A stretch of 64,000 nucleotides of DNA from Botryosphaeria dothidea. Lineage: Eukaryota; Ascomycota; Dothideomycetes; Botryosphaeriales; Botryosphaeriaceae. The notes beneath the pieces are model-generated. The model saw nothing but the letters and a program-made list of their open reading frames with translations. It made no database searches and was not told the origin of the DNA. Each line of letters starts with the position of its first letter. Positions within the stretch are counted from its first letter, which is position 1. Shown in pieces: positions 1 through 9,945 of this stretch. Where the stretch lies: NCBI GenBank assembly GCA_011503125.2, contig WWBZ02000009.1, forward strand, positions 620,001-684,000. Reading direction: 5' to 3'. The translations under genes and the position numbers were made by a program.

Positions 1-461
1 GGTGCTATCCTCGTCCTTACCACCAGGTATTTGGCCCTCCCCTCATTTACAATACACAGCTAACAGCTTTTGTAGCGGCAACACTGCCCGCCTGGTTGCC
101 AAGTACCGCCCCGTCTGCCCCATCATCATGGTTTCTCGCAACGCTTCCGCCTGCAGGGTAAGTTTAGTCCGTCTCCTCCAATACTCTGCTATGCTAATCT
201 CGCACGTAGTATTCTCACCTGTACCGCGGCGTGTACCCCTTCTTGTTCAACGAGGAGAAGCCCGACTTCAAGACCCAGCCCTGGCAGGAGGATGTCGACC
301 GCCGCCTCAAGTGGGGTATCATGAACGCCATCAAGCTCGGTGTCTTGAACCGCGGCGACGCCGTCATCTGCGTTCAGGGCTGGCGCGGTGGCATGGGTCA
401 CACCAACACTCTCCGCATTGTTCCCGCCGAGGAGGACCTTGGTCTTGACCAAGATGCGTAA
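1..461 (+). CDS. PYK1: Pyruvate kinase, C-terminal end (partial, 5' end outside window)
   Basis: Last step of glycolysis, phosphoenolpyruvate plus ADP to pyruvate plus ATP, in the cytosol. Three exon pieces join in frame: 1-26, 76-157 and 210-461 (introns 27-75 and 158-209, both GT..AG). They read [19 protein letters not shown], then CPIIMVSRN, then [24 protein letters not shown] and [13 protein letters not shown]. This is the conserved C-terminal allosteric domain of eukaryotic pyruvate kinase, including the loop around the fructose-1,6-bisphosphate site. The reading stops at TAA 459-461 after LGLDQDA, a usual place for the family to end. A perfect donor (GTAAGT at 458) overlaps this stop, so a further intron (458-505) and a short alternative tail are possible. 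Everything upstream of the last roughly 120 residues lies outside the window. Confidence 0.93.
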
Positions 462-836
462 GTGATTAGCAGACGTGATATCCGAACGATTTGACTACGG
501 CGTAGGGGCTGGTCTTTCCTGAGGGGCTTCCCGAGTGAGTACTGAGATGATGAAAAACTTGTCATGGCATATGGCGAAGCTACGGCTTTAAGTAAAATGA
601 TATAGACGGAACGGTTTCTTTTCTGGTTTACTAGGGGTGGTGCAGTGGACCCGGCCCTTGGTTACTTCATGTCTTTATGACAATGGGATAAATTCGATTC
701 GAAATGAAATGCTTTGCGTGCGTGCTATGATGTCTATTTTCATGCTAAACCACCCAAATCATTCCTTACCAAACCTCAATTACATACCGTTGAAGCTCTA
801 GAAATGCAAGTCATGTCGGTATCAACGCAGTACGTA
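462..836. other. Convergent 3' intergenic region
   Basis: Lies between the 3' ends of pyruvate kinase (+) and the Fat1-like gene (-). I see no ORF or repeat. It should hold both 3' UTRs; the stretch 590-790 is AT-richer than the flanking coding DNA. Confidence 0.5.
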
Positions 837-2899
837 TCACAGCTTGACGCCGCCGCCCAGTAACCTCTCGTAGTCTCTCTCCCCAAACTTCTCGTACCTG
901 CCATCTCTCAGCCAGTGCAACCGATCCCCCTTGGCCTCTACCGCAGCCAGATCAATGCCTTCCTTCTGCAACAAGTGCTTCTGGGGCTTGTTCGTCCCCG
1001 TCACGACCAGCGCCGGCGTCACCCTCACAAAAAGCGGCACCGCATACTTCGGCAGCACCCTCGCCGCCGTCTCCGCCAGCCTCGCCAACTGCGCCCCCTC
1101 GTCCTCCCCACCCTCCTGCAGCACCACAGCCGCACACCCAGCACGCCCATCATACCCAGGCACCACGACCCCATACACAACCACCTCCCGCAGCACCTCC
1201 CTCGCCGCACCCCCCAGCAAGCTCGCCACCTCCGCCGTGCTCACGTTCTCGCTCTTCCAGCGGAACGTGTCGCCCAGCCGATCCACGAACCACCACCGGC
1301 GCTCGCCATCCCGGCGCAGGACGTCCCCCGTCGCGAACCACGCGTCGCCCTGCTCGAACACGTCGCGCAGGACCTTCGTGTTCGTCGCGCCCTCGTTGTT
1401 GAAGTAGCCCTGGAAGCGGCGGCAGATGTCGTCCGGGTCGAGCTTGTACAGGAGCTCGCCGGGCTCGTTGGGCTTGCAGCGCACGCAGCGGCCGGTCGCG
1501 GGGTCGCGGTGGGGGGCGCCGGTGGACGCGTCGATGCGCACGGCGGCTTGCGCGCGGCCCCAGATGAGGCGCTCGGAGAGCCAGCCGTTGAGGCCGACGG
1601 CGCCGGCGGAGAAGTCGTTCGAGGAGCGGTTCCACATCCCGCCGGGCCCCTCGGTGGCGGCGTAGAACTCGGCGACGGTGCTGATGTGGAAGCGCGTGCG
1701 GAAGGCGTGCCAGACGTCGGGGCGCAGGCCGTTGCCGAAGATAGTGTGGACGCGGTGGGTGCTGTCGAGGGCCGGGTCGGGCGGCGTGGAGAGGAGGTAG
1801 CGGAGCGTCTCGCCGACGTATTGGAGGTGCGTGGCGCGCGTGGCGTGGAGGTCGTGGAGGAGAGTGGAGGCGGAGAAGCGGTGGCCGAGGGCGAGGGTGG
1901 TGGTGCCGGCGGCGAGGGTCGAGAGGGCGGCGAGGAGCGCGGCCGACGTGTGGTAGAGCGGCATGCAGGTGTAGAGCACGTCGCCGGGCTTGAGCGGCAG
2001 CCATTTGGCCACGAAGATGGCGGCTGCGCGCGCCTTGCCCCAGCTGACGACGGCGGGTTTGGGCAGGCCGGTCGTGCCGCTCGTGTAGATGAGGATGCCC
2101 ATGTCGTGCAGCTGGCCGCCGCTGCGCACGCTGTCGTCTGGCCGGTAGGGGGCTTCTTGGTCCAGCTCCGCGTCCAGTGCCTCGTCGAATCGCACCACTT
2201 CGACCCTTCTCTTGTCCTTGACCGTGTCCCCGCCGAACTCTCCCTTCTCCAATGCCACAGCCACCTCGCCGCCTTCGGTATACTTGTCTACCAGCTGCTG
2301 CTCGCTCCCTATTAGCACCAACCGCGCCGTCGATACGCCAATGCAGTGTAGCAGCGCGCCGCCGCGCAGGTTGTAGTTGACGAACGCCGGCACCGCGCCC
2401 AGCGCCCACACCGCAAACCACGCGACAATGAACCTCCACCCGTTCATCATGTCCAGCGCCACCACCTCCCCCTTCCGAGTATCATACCTCCTTCGCAGGA
2501 ACCCGGCGCAGCGCAGTGCCGCGGCGTAGACCTCCGAGTAGGTCCAGCGAACAAGGGTAACTGGGGCATCTTTCTTGTTGTCGGGCCGCGTGGGGAGCAG
2601 GAGGAAGACGCCGTCCTTTGTGCTCGGCGAAAGGGCGAGGTCTTCGAGGGAATAGAAGAGCGAGATGCGGTCGGAGCGCTCGGCACGGATGGCGCCGTAG
2701 GCGGCGTGGCCGTAGGAGCCGAGCAGGCGGAGGTCGTAGGACAGGTTCAGGCGCGCGTTAAGGTAGGCGGAGGCGGCGAGGGTGCCTGCGGCTGCGGCGG
2801 CGGCGGGGAGGATGGGGACTGCGGCTGCTGGTGAGTTGGTGGTGTGAGACGGCAGGTTTGGGTGGACGGACGTGGCATCCTTGAGAAGTCCGATATGGA
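837..2899 (-). CDS. FAT1: Fat1-type very-long-chain fatty acid transporter / acyl-CoA synthetase (5' exon unresolved)
   Basis: Member of the FATP/SLC27 (Fat1) family, which activates very-long-chain fatty acids to CoA esters and couples this to import; it acts at ER, lipid droplet, peroxisome or plasma membrane. Visible motifs are the AMP-binding loop YTSGTTGLPKPAV and the FATP/VLACS signature GDTFRWKSENVSTAEV, preceded by WFATGD. The C-terminal TGTNKPQKHLLQKEGID is also typical. The open frame continues upstream of 2465 through YDLRLLGSYGHAAYGAI and RWTYSEVYAAALRCAGF, expected N-terminal family sequence, up to an in-frame stop at 2913-2915. There is no in-frame ATG before the internal Met-Met at about 2447-2452, which is too late. 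The start must lie in an upstream exon; a TAG acceptor at 2900-2902 is one candidate, but I could not place the donor or the ATG. At least 650 residues, as expected for the family. Confidence 0.88.
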
Positions 2900-2912
2900 C
2901 TATGGCTGTGTA

Positions 2913-4342
2913 TCAGTGCTCCCGGTGAGGGGGGAGGGAGGGACCTGTGGCGCGGCAGTCGAAGATACGGTGGACAAGGAATTGAGAGGATGGAAGCAGG
3001 TGGTTGTTTAGGTGAACAGGATTATATTTCTAGTATCATCATTGGACGTGCAAGAAGCAAAAGGGTTGGCGGAAGTAGCAATACGAGATTAGAGGCATGG
3101 TATAGGACGAAAAGAAAGAACAACGCAGCAGCGGATGCCGGCCGTAAAAGAGTTTGAAAGAGAAGACGAGACTCGAGATGAGGACAAGAAAGACTCGAGC
3201 AACAGCTGGCCCGATGCAGGCGGCAGGGGTGGTGGGGACGGTCTTTGGGTCAGGATCGGAGCCGGAAGCGAGGACGAGATTGCTGGGTTAGACGAGAAGC
3301 GAGCGGATAGGCGAAGTGTAGAGAACGACGGGCTTGCTCACACGCGCGGTTGGGATGATGGGGGGAGGGGAAAGCGAGAAGTGGAGGTGGATGTGCGTGC
3401 GACTCGCGAGGGCCAAAGCTCCCTCTTTCTCCCGGTCGGCGTAGGCTGCTCCAACAGGCAACCCTGAGCCGAGGCACTCGCTTACCCCTGCCCCAGCCCA
3501 GCGCCTCTTCCGGGCCTTCTAGCTCTTCTCCTGGAACCGCGTGGGTGCTCTGTGAAGCGGACAGTCGGACCTGGTGCCGGCAGGGTTCGAGGTCAGGTAT
3601 GCTTGTTTTGGGGACCTGGCTTTTGGTGAGGAGACATCTCCGGACCGAGTCTGTGGGCTGCCGGCCGGGACTTTTTCTATCGGCCGGCCGGCACCAGGCA
3701 GCGCAGAGGCACAGCAGGTGTGGGAAGTGATGCAAAGGTGAGCCAACGACACGTTGGTTGGCAAGCGCCCGGGCATCAGCTTGAGAATCCAACGGGTCCG
3801 CGCGTGTCAGTACGCGATACGAAAGCCCCAGACACCTTAGCCATTCTTCCTATCGATCCGTGATGTTGGGCTATTAAGCCTATCTGAGCTGCATGCGCCC
3901 ACCACTCAAGTTGCCGCCTTTCTCGTCGCAGAAGCCGACTGCTTTTTGGAAGGTTACTGACAAACCTTTTCCGCCAAGCTCAGCTTTCGTTACGTTGCTC
4001 GATGATGCACTCCTTCCGTTCCAGCGTGGATTATCCATCACTCGCCAACTTAGCAACCAATAACCTCATCATTATTCATCTACGTCGTCATGATGTCTAG
4101 TTAGGACTCTTAGGGTCATCTGCGCAGAGTACGCATGAATCATGCATGCTGGATCTTGGTTGAATCTCGAGACACGCACGCCGCCGAGCTGTGTCTTGCC
4201 CCAGGCGTCCGATCGTAGCCCCGCACTGCTCCATGGGGAAAGTCGCCAAGATACCGTTGAGCACCCGTGCAGCTCTCATCTCCGTCAAGAAATTACTTTT
4301 ATCAACACCAAAGCCATTATTCTCCTCGGAGCGAATTCTGCT
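2913..4342. other. Intergenic region between two minus-strand genes
   Basis: Should contain the promoter and missing first exon of the Fat1-like gene (roughly 2913-3400) and the 3' flank of the transporter gene. Open frames here lack recognisable motifs and start context. No repeat or RNA gene recognised. Confidence 0.4.
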
Positions 4343-6234
4343 TCAGTCCTTCATGATCTCGCTCGCGAACTTGCTTCTCCGCCGGATCTGCGGCCCGTAA
4401 AAGACGAGGACCCAGGGGACAATGGTCAACACGGCGCCGATGCCTCCGAGCATGCTAGATGCGCCGCCGTAGCTCAACTTGCGGTACATTTGGGTGGTGA
4501 TGAGCGGGAAGGCCCCTCCAAGCATGTTGCGGCAGAATGATTGAGCGGCCAGCGCTGAACTGGCATAGCGATGGTAGACATCAGCGAGGTAGTTGAAGGT
4601 GGCCAGATCTGATGTATGGTGTCAGTGCGGGCGCTAGCTGAAAGAACTTAGGGTTGCAGAAGAGCGTACAGATGGAAAAGATTCCCACCGTGGCAAAACC
4701 AATGGCAATGGTAGGCACAATCCAGTGAATGGAACTGGCTGACGTCCAACCAAACATAAACCTGCATGACATGTCAGACCAACGTTTCCTCAAAAGGGAA
4801 TAGCACTTGCTTACAGTCCTATGGGCATGAGTGCACTCTCGATGCAAGCAAAATAAAGGCGGCCCTCAGGATTGTTATCGAGCTTTCCTTTGCGCCGAGC
4901 CCAGTTTTCTTGGAAGATGCTCAGCAGTGTCGCAAAAATGGCGAAGACCACCATAACCGCAAAAATGGAGTTGGCTTGTCCGAGTGACATGTCGTATCGT
5001 GTCTCGAACACCAGTGGGATTGCACCGAGAGTCAGGTACAGGATTGCCCAGCTGAACGACACCCAAAGTGAGAAGAAGAAGACTACTGGCTCGGTAATCA
5101 GGAGGTGGAAGGGTCGGTAAAGCGAGATGCTTATCATGGTCATGAGGCTGGCGCGCTCTTCATCTGATTTGACTTTCCATCGGATCCGCTGCGGGGTCTT
5201 CCTTTGCGGTTCTGACTTCGAAGGCATAGCAAAGTTATAATAGCCAGCCGCTTCGCGAGCTTCATACCACTCGTTCAAAACTTTTGCCTTTCGGCTCAGT
5301 AAAACACTCCCGCGCGTCTCCTTGAAGCAGATGCAAACGACAGCCACCAAAACACCATCGATTATGGTCTGGATGTAGAAGATCCACCTCCAAGTTGTAT
5401 ATTGGGCAACCCATCCACAAGTCAGTGGCCCAAGGCCTGTTCCTAGCAACGCGGAGCCGGAGAACATGGCCATCGGAGTATTTCGATCTGCGGCGTGGTG
5501 AATATCGCTGACAACGCCGCCTACCATGGTGGAGAAGGCGCTTCCACCTACAAAATGTCAGCACATTCTTTGCCTGTACCACATGTCGAGCTGTCCGTTG
5601 AGCACCACCCAACAGGGGCCTGCGTACCGATGCCGGCAAAGAAGCGGGAAATGAGCATCCCGCCGTAGAGTTGTGTGACAGCGCAGCAAAGCTGGCAGAT
5701 GACGAAGAGTATGCCACAGGCCAGGAAGACTGGTTTTCGGCCGTTGATCTCCGAGAATGGCGCCAACACCATCGGAGCGACCGCAAAGCCACAAGTGAAG
5801 ATGGTGATGCCCACGAGAACGGCAACATGGCTCACGTGCCACTCATCAGACATCTGGGCTACGCCGGGGCTGTATGACCCTGCCGTGAAGGCGGCCATGG
5901 CCGTGGCGAGGCATGAGAGCCAGAGGATGATGGATTTGTGTTTAGGCGACCAGTCGAAGGGGTTGCCGTACTTCTTGAGGCTCGGACATACCGGTGGTGG
6001 GGGTGCACCTTCGTAAGGGGGCTGCAGACTGGCAGGGTGAGGCACTTCGGTCTCAAAAGTCAGATAGTGCCATACGATGGGTTGTCCTGGCGATTCGTCC
6101 AAGGTGGTTCTTCTGGAGGTCTTGTCCACGTCCTTCTCAGCGTCCGAAGGAAGAGGGTCGCTTATTCCCGCGGCATTCCCGGAATCGAGGACGGAGGATG
6201 ACGAACCAGGCAAGTCGACTTCGGGGCTCGCCAT
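4343..6234 (-). CDS. MFS transporter, DHA1 family (polyamine/drug:H+ antiporter type)
   Basis: Predicted plasma membrane proton antiporter of the TPO/FLU1-like DHA1 group, which exports polyamines or small toxicants; the substrate cannot be read from sequence. Four exons, 6234-5628, 5547-4815, 4761-4670 and 4608-4343, give 565 residues. Introns of 80, 53 and 61 bp are GT..AG and restore family sequence at each joint: FFAGIGGSAFSTMVGG, ALMPIGLFMFGWTS and IFSIYLATFNYLADVYHRY. A hydrophilic N-terminus of about 115 residues (to NPFDWSPKHK) precedes twelve predicted helices with a central cytosolic loop rich in Lys and Arg. The antiporter motif C region GSALLGTGLGPLTCGW and the family block ASSALAAQSFCRNMLGG are intact. 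The start at 6234 is the ATG of MASPEVDLPG; the frame stays open upstream without a better start. No linked biosynthetic genes suggest a substrate. Confidence 0.92.
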
Positions 6235-7998
6235 TTGCTGCGGGGAAAGGGCCGCAGGATCAAGAGCCCACGACAACGCAGAGGATGAAGAAAAAAGTCT
6301 GAAGGACGATGTGAAGAGCAGAGACAAGGCTGAGGAGGGCGGCAAGGAGTAAAAGAAGATGGAGAAGCCATCTGCGTAAGGTAGGACGGGACGAAAAAGA
6401 CCCACCGAGCGGAGATGTAGTGACGGCGCAGCGGTAGCGGATAGCGGCCAACGGGTAGCGGTCTGGGAACAGGACCTTATTCCCAGGCGTAGGGCGTAGC
6501 TGATCTGCTGCTCCAATTGCCCCGACCGTCAACCAGTGGTTTGCAAGCAGGCGTAGGCCAGCCGAGGATGCGGTTCGCCCTAACGGCTCCCATGACGGCA
6601 TTCGGGTACTGCAGCGGCTGAGGAGGTACGCCCGGGAGCTCCATTTCGTCGGAGAGGCCCAAAGCAGGTGCTGGCAGAGCAGGTATTCCCGGCCGCAGGT
6701 CCCGTCTCCAGATAGGGTCCGTCGCCATCTCGCAGGAGCGGCAGCGCCCGCAGATAGAGTCATGACTACATTAGCTCTTATTCCCGGGCGTGGAGCGCTG
6801 AAGCGAGTGCAAACGCCGCCTCCGCGTCGTATCGGTCAGCATGAGCCAACCAGCGGCGCCACCCAAGCCCGCTACCAGACTCGCGCTGAACCTACTTCTT
6901 GGCCATTCGAAATGCGTGACAGCTTTGGCGGTCGAAGTTGGGTTAGGGTTCCAGCAGGCGACGTTCTAGAAGAAAAGCAAAGAGGTCATGGCGCAGGTAC
7001 ACACAGCTCGGTGCTCTCCCTGCTGCACGTGGGCGGCTGCTCAGGCCCCAGTCTGCGATTCTCGCTGCCGCTCCGGCGTCGTTGTCCACGAAGGTCTTGG
7101 GTATAGCACGAGAGGCTCAGAAGATTGCAAACACGGGCGGCGTGCATCTCCCGCCCGTCCATGAAACACCCCAAAAAACGACGCAGCTGCGTCGCGAAAA
7201 CACTGCGTGGCATGGCGTTCCAGAGGGAAGATGATTTGTTAGAGCACAAGCGGCAGGGCACGCATTCTCTGCCTGGCGCGCTGCATTCGGGATCCTGCGA
7301 CACTTGATTGGCTGTCGATGGAAATGGCGTTGGAGGAGATTGGGGACTTGGGGTTGAAGAATTGGGGACGCCTGCCGGGGGCCGAGCGCTTACTCCAGCG
7401 TCTCAAACTATGTAAGTATCCGTCCCCGCTGACGCTTACTTATCCATCAGAACGTCGCAGCGCTATCCGAAGTCGCTGCCCGCAACACCCATCAGAATTT
7501 GTCCAACGCTGAGCGGCTAGCTTTATCGGTCATCACACGGCCCCGCAATGGGCGCTCACAGCATTTCCGAGCTCATTTGCGCGATGCTGATCTTGCCCGC
7601 TTGTCTTTACCAAGGCTTAGCTTTCAAGTGGCGCAGAGGGGACACAAGGCGGTAGGGCGCCCTCGCCAGGCCATTGGCCTGCAACCTGGCTGGCAGAAAG
7701 AAAGCAGTTGAGCACGTCATCGCAACCTTTCCGGATGCAGTAGCGGGCAGCCTCTCGAATGGCATTATTCATCCAATTTTTCGCATCATACTACCACCCA
7801 TCGATTGCCCCGCCGCCGCGTGTGCGTGCGTACAAATACCCCGCGCTCCATACTTTTTGAGCCCCAGTTACTTTCTGCCTCTTCATCCACCCTCAATTCT
7901 ACCCTATCAATCCTCAAATCTCTCACCCGTAGGTACTCCATCAAGCCGCCATCTGCCATTCTACCCCGCTGACGCCAGCACCCAGCAGATCCATCACA
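6235..7998. other. Divergent intergenic region, 1.8 kb
   Basis: Separates the minus-strand transporter from the plus-strand peroxiredoxin, so it holds both promoters. Open frames are short and low-complexity. A pyrimidine-rich stretch at 7890-7998 just before the peroxiredoxin ATG looks like a normal fungal 5' UTR. No tRNA, repeat array or element recognised. Confidence 0.45.
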
Positions 7999-8748
7999 AT
8001 GGCCACTGAGCAGCGTCCCGAGCCTCTTCGCCTGGGCAGCATTGCCCCCAACTTCAAGGCTGAGACCACCCAGGGTCCCATTGACTTCCACGAGTTCATT
8101 GGTGACAAGTGGGTCGTTCTGTTCTCCCACCCCGAGGACTACACTCCCGTCTGCACCACCGAGCTCGGTGCTTTCGCCAAGCTCGAGCCCGAGTTCACCA
8201 AGCGTGGCGTCAAGCTGATTGGCCTCTCGGCCAACACCATTGAGAGCCACGGTGGCTGGATCTCCGACATCAACGAGGTCACCGGCAGCAACCTCACCTT
8301 CCCCATCATCGGCGACAAGGAGCGCAAGGTTGCCTACGCCTACGACATGTGAGTCACAGCTGGAGCATGCAGAAGCGCGGGACAACGGGCTGACAGCTAG
8401 GGCAGGCTTGACCACCAGGACATTACCAATGTTGACTCCAAGGGCATTGCCTTCACCATCCGCTCCGTCTTCGTCATCGACCCCAAGAAGACGATCCGCA
8501 CCATCCTCTCCTACCCCGCCTCGACCGGCCGCAACACGGCCGAGGTGCTCCGCATTGTCGACTCGCTCCAGACTGGTGACAAGAACAAGGTCACCACCCC
8601 GATCAACTGGGTGCCCGGTGACGACGTCATCGTCCACCCCTCGGTCAAGACCGAGGACGCCCAGAAGATCTACCCCAACCTCAAGATTGTCAAGCCTTAC
8701 CTGAGGTTCACTCCTCTGCCCAAGGAGCAGACCAGCGCGAACGTCTAA
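7999..8748 (+). CDS. PRX1: 1-Cys peroxiredoxin (PRX1/PRDX6 type)
   Basis: Thiol peroxidase that reduces H2O2 and organic hydroperoxides. Exons 7999-8348 and 8406-8748 (57 bp intron) give 230 residues, the usual length for the PRDX6 subfamily. The N-terminal thioredoxin-like fold contains the active-site block HPEDYTPVCTTELG with peroxidatic Cys52. No other cysteine is present, so this is a true 1-Cys enzyme needing an external reductant (glutathione or thioredoxin). The C-terminal 1-Cys domain carries SYPASTGRNTAEVLRIVDSLQ and WVPGDDVIVHPSV. The splice joint reads AYAYDMLDHQDITNVD, restoring family sequence; the only acceptor that keeps frame is CAG at 8403-8405. No presequence is visible, unlike yeast mitochondrial Prx1, so a cytosolic location is likelier (inference). 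Confidence 0.95.
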
Positions 8749-9945
8749 GTCGGAAACATGGCTAGGGACGACGGAGGCTTGGCCAGTGCTGTGCGGCAGT
8801 CGGCGTAGGGCTGAGACAAAAGGCAAAGCGTGTGCTATAGTTTAGATGAGCAGGCGGCGGCGGGGCAGCCCCGAGGCGCCAGCAGATACCCTATGAAATG
8901 AATGAAAACAACAATAGAAACGAGTACCTGCGTCGGTGTCTTGCGTGCATGCGTGGTCGGGAATGCTTGGGCGGGCTGCGGTTTCAGCCGATCGCTGTCT
9001 CAGGTGAACGTGTGTGTGCAGCTGAAGATGTTGGTTGGGCGGCGGCGAAGGCGGCGGGCTGCGTTTGGAGCGCGCCCGGACCGGGGCCGTGCTGGGCTTT
9101 GGCGGGAGTCGTGTGCTGTGTCGCGCGCGCCCCAACGGCCTTGCAGCGGGACCATGGCGGCCACGCTGCTGAAAGCGGCGGTGTGACAGCGAGAAATCTG
9201 CCATACTGGCATTTTGGCTTTGTTGACGTGCAGGCGCGCTGCGGGCAGCTTAGTGCTTCCCTGCCTTCCTTGCATGGGGTCGGCGCTAGCGCGGCCGTGC
9301 GATTTACAGGGCCCGCCCCAAATCCAAACGACCGCAACTTTCCCGTGCGCGCCCCGTCTGTACTCTCCTCCGCGAGCCAGCCAGGCAGACCTCATCCCCT
9401 CCCAAGACCCCCAGACTCTGCTCCTCCAGCGCCGCCCCAGCCCGCGCAGTGCCACCGCCCTAGCGCTGCTCCCCCACCCAGCCCGCAAGCGCTGCCCGCA
9501 GTCCTCAGGTAAGGCGCCTCCTTGTGTTGCATGCAATCTGCCCACCCCCCATGCCGCGCCGTAGCGAAAGGCCAAAAATCTCAACCATCACCGCGGGCCT
9601 GCATACCGCCGCCCATGCGCCCGCCAAATTTGTCTAAGACAACCCTCGGCACCAGGCGCAAGTCACACAGCCCAGCCGTGCCCATGTCAACTCCGCACAA
9701 GCCGCGCTCCCGTTGACGCAAGATCGCGCTGCTGCTGGCCGAGACCGAGTTCACCGCAGCTCAAATGACCCAACAGTGCGTTGAAACTGTTATGCTGCTT
9801 TATGAGCCCCCCATACCAAGGCCTGAAGTCACCATGCCGCCCAAGTCGAGGGGTCCCAAACCCGCCCCCCTTCCTAGGACATCCCTATATTCCTCTCCGC
9901 CCCCTACCAAGACCTGGTCTCTAACCGTCGATCACCGCGCTGACC
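8749..9945. other. Intergenic region with presumed long leader of the Kelch gene
   Basis: GC-rich and proline/alanine-biased in every frame, which creates several spurious ORFs. The part from about 9350 is C-rich and probably is promoter and 5' UTR, possibly with a small 5' exon, of the Kelch/BTB gene. No conserved product recognised. Confidence 0.4.

Noticed and set aside
915..2315. Plus-strand ORF of 466 codons
   Set aside because: Antisense shadow of the Fat1-like gene. It is Arg/His/Val-rich from GC-rich codons and has no domain.
3250..3792. Minus-strand ORF of 180 codons
   Set aside because: Low-complexity Arg/Ser/Pro text without motif, promoter context or conserved start.
6942..6951. 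TTAGGG-like sequence
   Set aside because: A single unit, not a telomeric array.
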